Shown here in pieces: positions 59,834-64,000 of a stretch of DNA of 64,000 bases. The notes beneath the pieces are model-generated. The model saw nothing but the letters and a program-made list of their open reading frames with translations. It made no database searches and was not told the origin of the DNA. The stretch is from NCBI RefSeq assembly GCF_002266435.3, contig NZ_CP029426.2, forward strand, positions 4,432,001-4,496,000, given 5' to 3'. The stretch comes from Bradyrhizobium amphicarpaeae (lineage in GTDB: Bacteria; Pseudomonadota; Alphaproteobacteria; Rhizobiales; Xanthobacteraceae). Position 1 is the first letter of the stretch. The number at the start of each line of letters is the position of its first letter. Made by a program: the position numbers and the translations under genes.

Positions 59834-59879
59834 TTGACATCTCCGGCCTTCAAACGATAGTTTCATACAACTGTTTGAA
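59834..59879 (+). promoter_or_regulatory. Promoter and palindromic operator between the acyl-CoA dehydrogenase and tetR-type genes
   Basis: On the plus strand, TTGACA (59834-59839) and a GATAGT/ATAGTT -10 (from 59856) are 16-17 bases apart, pointing at the TetR gene. A 7-base inverted repeat, TTCAAAC (59849-59855) and GTTTGAA (59873-59879), overlaps the -10 and has a smaller inner AGTT/AACT palindrome. Autorepression by the TetR protein is likely. Another GAACACGTTC palindrome lies at about 59797-59806, nearer the dehydrogenase gene. Confidence 0.6.
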
Positions 59880-59906
59880 TTGCAACTCCCCTCCCCGGGC
59901 ACGCTC

Positions 59907-60569
59907 ATGGCCAGCGATCATACGAGATCTGCCATTCTCGCCGCCGCCGAACGGCTCTATGCCGATCGCGGCTTCGGCGACGTGACGCTGCGCGACATCG
60001 TCGCGGAAGCGGGTGTCAACCTCGCCGCGGTGAACTATCATTTCGGCTCGAAGGACGAACTGATCGCGGAATTATTCGTCACACGCTCGATCGCCACCAA
60101 CCGCGAGCGCCTGCGCGAATTGAAGGCGGCGGAGGAGGAAGGCGGCGGCCGCGCGCCGATCGAGGTGATCCTGCACGCCCTGGTCGGGCCGACGCTGCGC
60201 GGTTGTCTCGGCCCCGAGAACCAGCGCTCGACCGCGGCGCGCTTCATGATCCGCGCCTCGATCGAATCCGTGCCGCCGATCCGCCGCATCAAGAATCGCG
60301 AGATCGACCATTTGCGCAAATTCGCAGGCGCGATGCGCCGCGCCCTCCCCGACCGCAGCGACGTCGATATCTACTGGGGCCTCAACTTCGCGCTCGCGAT
60401 GGCGCACCACACCATCCGCGAAAGCGAGCGGCTGACGAAACTGTCCGAAGGCAAATGCGATCTCGACGACGTCGAGGACGTGGTGGAGCGCGTCGTCAAC
60501 GTCGCGACGATGGCACTGACGGCGGGCAAGTCCGAGGCGAAGGCGCCGTCAAGGTTGGCAGCGCGATAG
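59907..60569 (+). CDS. TetR/AcrR-family transcriptional regulator
   Basis: A 220-residue repressor-like protein. The N-terminal helix-turn-helix is clear: SAILAAAERLYADRGFGDVT followed by LRDIVAEAGVNLAAVNYHFGS, as in fatty-acid and efflux regulators. The C-terminal domain should bind an acyl-CoA or a similar ligand. It is divergent from the ACAD10/11-like gene, and the intergenic palindrome at 59849-59879 is a probable operator. ATG 59907 is used; a TTG at 59880 would put the start inside the palindrome edge. Confidence 0.88.
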   Translation: MASDHTRSAILAAAERLYADRGFGDVTLRDIVAEAGVNLAAVNYHFGSKDELIAELFVTRSIATNRERLRELKAAEEEGGGRAPIEVILHALVGPTLRGCLGPENQRSTAARFMIRASIESVPPIRRIKNREIDHLRKFAGAMRRALPDRSDVDIYWGLNFALAMAHHTIRESERLTKLSEGKCDLDDVEDVVERVVNVATMALTAGKSEAKAPSRLAAR

Positions 60570-60586
60570 CTCGGTCGGGGCACGCC

Positions 60587-60719
60587 TCGTCCTTCGAGAC
60601 GACCGCTTCGCGGTCTCCTCAAGATGAGTCTGAATGAACATTGCACTTGTTGAGAATTGCCGCCACGTCCACCGCCCTCATCCTGAGGAGCCCGCCCCAG
60701 CGAGCGTCTCGAAGGATGG
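60587..60719. repeat. Intergenic palindromic repeat (CATCCTGAGG type), second copy
   Basis: The left part reads CGTCCTTCGAGACGACCGCT and TCCTCAAGATGAG, the right part CCTCATCCTGAGGAGC and GCGTCTCGAAGGATGG, which are inverted relatives of each other. It fills most of the gap between the TetR and RidA genes and is related to 54921-55052. No gene is supported in it. Confidence 0.6.
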
Positions 60720-60736
60720 CCGCAAGGGACGTCGCC

Positions 60737-61129
60737 TCACATCATCGCGGTGCAGTCGATCTCGACGTCGAAGGGGCCGAACCATTCAGGCGTGACGATG
60801 AAGATCCGCGCCGGCGGATCGACCGGGAAATAGCGGGCATAGATCGCGTTGAACGCGGCGAAATGTTTCGTCGAGGTGCAGTAGACGTTGCACTTCATGA
60901 CGTTGTCGAGCGAAGCGCCGGCCGTCTCCAGGCACAGCTTCAACTGTTCCATGACGATCTCGCTCTGGCGCTCGATTCCCATTCCTCCGATCGCACCCGT
61001 ATCAGGGTCGAACGGCGGCAGGCCCGAGACGAAAATCATGTTGCCGGCGCGCGTCACCGGCGAGACCGGCGCGTTCGCGCGATCGAGAAAGGACGAGATC
61101 GGTTCGACGCGGAGCGCTTCGCGTTTCAT
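60737..61129 (-). CDS. RidA-family (YjgF/YER057c/UK114) enamine/imine deaminase-like protein
   Basis: A 130-residue trimeric-type protein. Visible family features are NMIFVSGLPPFDPDTGAIGG in the first half, LDNVMKCNVYCTSTKHFAAF in the middle, and the substrate-binding arginine in VDPPARIFIV near the C-terminus. It deaminates reactive enamines or imines formed by PLP enzymes. The start ATG 61129 is followed by a rather long N-terminal stretch (EALRVEPISSFLDR). It is followed downstream by a repeat and lies next to a small hypothetical gene. Confidence 0.88.
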   Translation of the reverse strand: MKREALRVEPISSFLDRANAPVSPVTRAGNMIFVSGLPPFDPDTGAIGGMGIERQSEIVMEQLKLCLETAGASLDNVMKCNVYCTSTKHFAAFNAIYARYFPVDPPARIFIVTPEWFGPFDVEIDCTAMM

Positions 61130-61228
61130 GGGCGGCCACCTTCGGTTCGAACGAGACTGATGCCTGACTACATTAGTCTGCAGCCGGCATGCTTCGTTTC
61201 TAATCGAAGTGTGGTTGTAGCCGCGGGT

Positions 61229-61444
61229 TCAGGCCCGCTGCGGCATCTCCTCGGCCTCTTCCTTGGCGAGCAGCAGCAGCATCTCGATGCCCATGTCGCC
61301 TTCCTGCGGCGAGCGGATGAACTTTATTTCGTCCGAGCTTTGCCGCAGCGCGGCAATGATGGCGACGGCCTGATTGGCCGTTGCCGCCTCGGTCGCCAGA
61401 ACTGCCTTCTGGTCCTTGGCCTGAAACCCGATCGTGTAGGACAT
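61229..61444 (-). CDS. Small conserved-looking hypothetical protein
   Basis: A 71-residue protein I cannot assign. It begins MSYTIGFQAKDQKAVLATEA and has a heptad-like amphipathic middle with a Leu-rich segment (EMLLLLAKEEAEEM) near the end. No signal peptide or cysteine pattern. It sits alone between the RidA gene and the BKACE gene on the minus strand, with about 100 bases on each side. Codon composition looks like its neighbours. Confidence 0.6.
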   Translation of the reverse strand: MSYTIGFQAKDQKAVLATEAATANQAVAIIAALRQSSDEIKFIRSPQEGDMGIEMLLLLAKEEAEEMPQRA

Positions 61445-61547
61445 TCACTTCCCTCCGGCATTCGCGGAGAGATCGAATCAGAGTCGGGCGCGAAGCGGAA
61501 GCCTGTGCGACTACGGACCGGGATTATCTGGGGATGGCCCGCAAGCC

Positions 61548-62423
61548 TCAGGCAAGCCCCAGCATTGCGCGCGCGTCTTCCGCGGTCGCAACGGACGCGC
61601 CGAGGCTCTTGAGGATGCCTGCCGCGTGCGCAACCAGCTCGGCATTGGTCTTCGCCAGCACGCCCCTGGACATATAGAGATTGTCCTCCATGCCGACGCG
61701 GACGTGGCCGCCGAGCAAAAAGGCCTGCGCCACCATCGGGAATTCGGCGCGGCCTATGCCGAAGCCTGACCAGACCGCGCCCGGCGGCAGCAGGCTGCGG
61801 GCGTAGAACATCGTCTCCGGCGTGGCCGAGAAACCGTATTTGACGCCGAGCACGAGCGAGAACAGGCCCGGCCCCTTCAGCGTGCCGTCGGCGAACAGGT
61901 CGCGCGCCAGGTGACAATCGCCGGAGTCGAACAGCTCGATTTCCGGCAGCACACCGGCCGCCTTCATCCGTTCGGCCATGATGCGGACGTTGCGCGGCGT
62001 GTTGATCACGACCTCGCCGCCGGAATTCATGGTGTTGAGGTCGAGCGTGCAGATGTCGGGCTTGAGCAGCTCGATGTGCTCGACGCGCTTCTCGGGCTGA
62101 AGCAGCGTGGTGCCGGGGCCGGCGACGCGGGGGTCTTCGACCGAGGGCACGAAACGCCCGCCGGGGCCGGTGGTGAGATTGATGACGAGGTCCTTGTTGC
62201 GGGCGCGGATCAACTCGACCACGTCGCGGTAGAGGCCGATCTCCATCGAGGGACGCCCCGTCGCGGGATCGCGCACATGGATGTGGGCGATGGCAGCGCC
62301 GGCTTCAGCGGCTTCCAGCGCGGAGGTCGCGATCTGCTCGGGCGTGATCGGCAGATACGGCGACTGCTCGGGTTTTGTGAGATTGCCGGTGATGGCGCAG
62401 GTGATGATGGTTTTGCCGGTCAT
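61548..62423 (-). CDS. 3-keto-5-aminohexanoate cleavage enzyme family (BKACE) protein
   Basis: A 291-residue beta-keto acid cleavage enzyme. The zinc-ligand motif AHIHVRDPATGRPS is present, with GGRFVPSVEDPRVAG and a later ALVLGVKYGFSATPETM. Enzymes of this family take a beta-keto acid plus acetyl-CoA and give an acetoacetate-like product plus a CoA ester, with Kce of lysine degradation as the type. The real substrate varies widely among members. It lies between the repeat at 62441-62577 and the small hypothetical gene, and the CoA-transferase gene is upstream on the same strand. Confidence 0.85.
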   Translation of the reverse strand: MTGKTIITCAITGNLTKPEQSPYLPITPEQIATSALEAAEAGAAIAHIHVRDPATGRPSMEIGLYRDVVELIRARNKDLVINLTTGPGGRFVPSVEDPRVAGPGTTLLQPEKRVEHIELLKPDICTLDLNTMNSGGEVVINTPRNVRIMAERMKAAGVLPEIELFDSGDCHLARDLFADGTLKGPGLFSLVLGVKYGFSATPETMFYARSLLPPGAVWSGFGIGRAEFPMVAQAFLLGGHVRVGMEDNLYMSRGVLAKTNAELVAHAAGILKSLGASVATAEDARAMLGLA

Positions 62424-62440
62424 GCGATGCTCCCGTCTTC

Positions 62441-62577
62441 CTTCTCCCCTTGTGGGAGAAGGTGGCGCGAAGCGCCGGATGAGGGGTACCTCTCCACTGA
62501 CGAGATCGGTCGTGAGGAGAGATACCCCTCACCCGTCTTCGCTTCGCGAAGCCACCCTCTCCCACAAGGGGAGAGGG
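62441..62577. repeat. Palindromic repeat, CTCCCCTTGTGGGAGA type
   Basis: A long imperfect inverted repeat. The left arm begins TTCTCCCCTTGTGGGAGAAG and the right arm ends CTCTCCCACAAGGGGAGAG. The inner parts GAGGGGTACCTCTCC and GATACCCCTC are also inverted copies. It fills the gap between the BKACE and CoA-transferase genes. Many copies of this type exist in Bradyrhizobium. Confidence 0.75.
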
Positions 62578-62584
62578 AAAAAAG

Positions 62585-63814
62585 TCAGATGATTCCCTGC
62601 TGCTTCAGCGCCTCGATCTTCTCGCCATCATAGCCGAGCTTGCCGCCGAGCACCTCCTGGGTGTGCTCGCCGAGCAGCGGCGGGGCGCGGTAATCCTTGA
62701 TCGGGGTGCCCGAGAGGGTCAGCGCATTGCGGATCAGCGAGAGCTCCGGTTCGAACTTGTGCTGTGTCTTCACCCGCATGCCGCGCGACTGGACGTGCGG
62801 ATCGGCAAACACCTGCTCGAAATTGTTGATCGGGCCTGACGGCACGCCCGCCTCTTCCAGCTTCTCCAGCCAGTAGGATACCTTCTGCTTCAGGAACAGG
62901 CCGGCGAAGATCGCCATGATCTCCTTGCCGTGCACCACGCGGTCGTTGTTCTTGATGAAGCGCGGATCGCTCGCGAGTTCCGGCTCGCCGAGCACCGCGC
63001 AGGTCTTTCGGAATTGACCGTCATTGCCGACCACCAGCATCAACTCGCCGTCGGTGCAGCGGAATACGCCGGCCGGCATGCCGCCATTGCCCCAGGTGCC
63101 GCGCCGCGGCGGGGTCTTGCCGTTGACGAGGTAGATCTGCAGCCAGTGCGACAGCGAGGCGATGACGGTGTCGAACAGGCAGACGTCGATCTGCTGCCCC
63201 TCGCCGCCATTGACGTCGCGATGGTAGAGCGCGGAGAGGATGCCGATCGAGGTGTTCATGCCGGTCATGTAGTCGACGATCGACGGGCCGACCTTCATCG
63301 GGCCCTCGCCGGGCTCGCCGTCGATATGACCGGTGACGCTCATCAGGCCGCCCATCGCCTGCAGGATGGCATCGTAGCCGGCGCGCGGCGCGTACGGGCC
63401 GGTCTGGCCGAAGCCGGTCACCGAGCAATAGATGATGCCGGGGTTGATCGCCTTGATCGTCTCGTAGTCGAGGCCGTAGCGCTTGAGGTCGCCGACCTTG
63501 TAGTTCTCCATGAAGACGTCGACGTCCTTGGCGAGCTCGCGGATGATGGCCTGCCCCTCGGGCTTGGCGATATTGACGGTCACCGACTTCTTGTTGCGGT
63601 TGGCGCAGAGATAGAAGGAATTGTTGTTGTTGGCCTTGCCCTCGGGATCGGTCAGGTAAGGCGGGCCGAAGGCGCGCGCGTCGTCGCCGGTGCCCGGCCG
63701 CTCGATCTTGATCACCTCCGCGCCGAGATCGCCCAGCATCTGGGCCGACAAGGGGCCGGCCAGCACGCGGGTGAGGTCAAGGATCTTGATGCCTGAAAGC
63801 GGCAGGGCCGACAT
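62585..63814 (-). CDS. Family III CoA-transferase (CaiB/BaiF type)
   Basis: A 409-residue acyl-CoA transferase. The N-terminal KILDLTRVLAGPLSAQMLGD and EVIKIERPGTGDDAR are classic. The catalytic aspartate lies in GYDAILQAMGGLMSVTG. The C-terminal half has SGPINNFEQVFADPH. ATG 63814 is chosen because GGAGGAAATCGAC lies just upstream, a strong ribosome-binding site; an open frame continues to 63883. It probably moves CoA between carboxylic acids, and together with the BKACE enzyme may form a small degradation pathway. Confidence 0.93.
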   Translation of the reverse strand: MSALPLSGIKILDLTRVLAGPLSAQMLGDLGAEVIKIERPGTGDDARAFGPPYLTDPEGKANNNNSFYLCANRNKKSVTVNIAKPEGQAIIRELAKDVDVFMENYKVGDLKRYGLDYETIKAINPGIIYCSVTGFGQTGPYAPRAGYDAILQAMGGLMSVTGHIDGEPGEGPMKVGPSIVDYMTGMNTSIGILSALYHRDVNGGEGQQIDVCLFDTVIASLSHWLQIYLVNGKTPPRRGTWGNGGMPAGVFRCTDGELMLVVGNDGQFRKTCAVLGEPELASDPRFIKNNDRVVHGKEIMAIFAGLFLKQKVSYWLEKLEEAGVPSGPINNFEQVFADPHVQSRGMRVKTQHKFEPELSLIRNALTLSGTPIKDYRAPPLLGEHTQEVLGGKLGYDGEKIEALKQQGII

Positions 63815-64000
63815 GTCGATTTCCTCCGGGGAACTGATCTTGGCGCGGCGGCTGCAGGCGCGCCGCGCTCCCTGCGGATACACTATTTTGCGGCTCTGAG
63901 CACTGCACTGGCGGCATACGGCTATCTCCTGCCGGCCTCAGGGCCCGTCACCCTCCCCAACTTTCCGCGCCGCGAAGATTTCCTGATCGGCTCAAGCCAT
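63815..64000. other. Right edge of the window
   Basis: No gene or motif can be supported in these 186 bases beyond the ribosome-binding site of the CoA-transferase gene. It may contain that gene's promoter, and perhaps the edge of the next gene outside the window. Confidence 0.5.

Overview
The window looks like chromosomal DNA of a Bradyrhizobium-type alphaproteobacterium. Reasons: high GC, alphaproteobacterial RpoB/RpoC sizes (1372 and 1398 aa), REP-like GCCCGG palindromes and other intergenic repeats I recognise from memory of Bradyrhizobium genomes, and many fatty-acid/CoA genes. No species call is made and no search was run.

Layout. (a) 0.4-5.8 kb: a flavoprotein, an ABC exporter with acidic termini, and an amine-oxidase/methyltransferase fusion. 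(b) 6.0-19.6 kb, all minus strand: secE-nusG-rplK-rplA, a D-2-hydroxyacid dehydrogenase, then rplJ-rplL-rpoB-rpoC, ending at a clear intrinsic terminator. (c) 20-48 kb: a surface-carbohydrate island. Three minus-strand genes (C-methyltransferase-like enzyme, UPF0104 membrane protein, GmhA-like isomerase) are divergent from a tightly packed plus-strand run (23.1-40.5 kb). That run encodes a sugar epimerase, an HldE-like enzyme with reversed domain order, a second epimerase, a HAD phosphatase, an APH-fold kinase, a split transketolase, two DegT aminotransferases, a 2OG-Fe(II)-like oxygenase, a LIC12192-type protein, a methyltransferase, a WbuC-like cupin, a second UPF0104 protein and two large paralogous membrane proteins. 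A second run (40.8-44.3 kb) has two methyltransferase-like genes and a Gfo/Idh/MocA oxidoreductase. A third GT-C-like protein, two small membrane/winged-helix-like proteins and a GT2 follow. The island ends at tRNA-Trp(CCA), a gene that in many bacteria lies directly upstream of secE. (d) 48.3-64 kb: general metabolism, including a lipoprotein-like protein, a serine hydrolase, an AI-2E-family protein with a C-terminal extension, two SDRs, a histidine phosphatase, argE, an ACAD10/11-like kinase and acyl-CoA dehydrogenase pair with a divergent TetR regulator, RidA, a BKACE enzyme and a family III CoA-transferase. Several repeat elements lie between these genes.

How it may work together (inference): transketolase can make sedoheptulose 7-phosphate. 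The GmhA-like isomerase, HldE-like kinase/nucleotidyltransferase and HAD phosphatase match the steps of NDP-heptose synthesis. The epimerases, aminotransferases, oxygenase and methyltransferases would then build an unusual modified sugar for the cell surface. The product is unknown, and this module is the best candidate for an undescribed system in the window.
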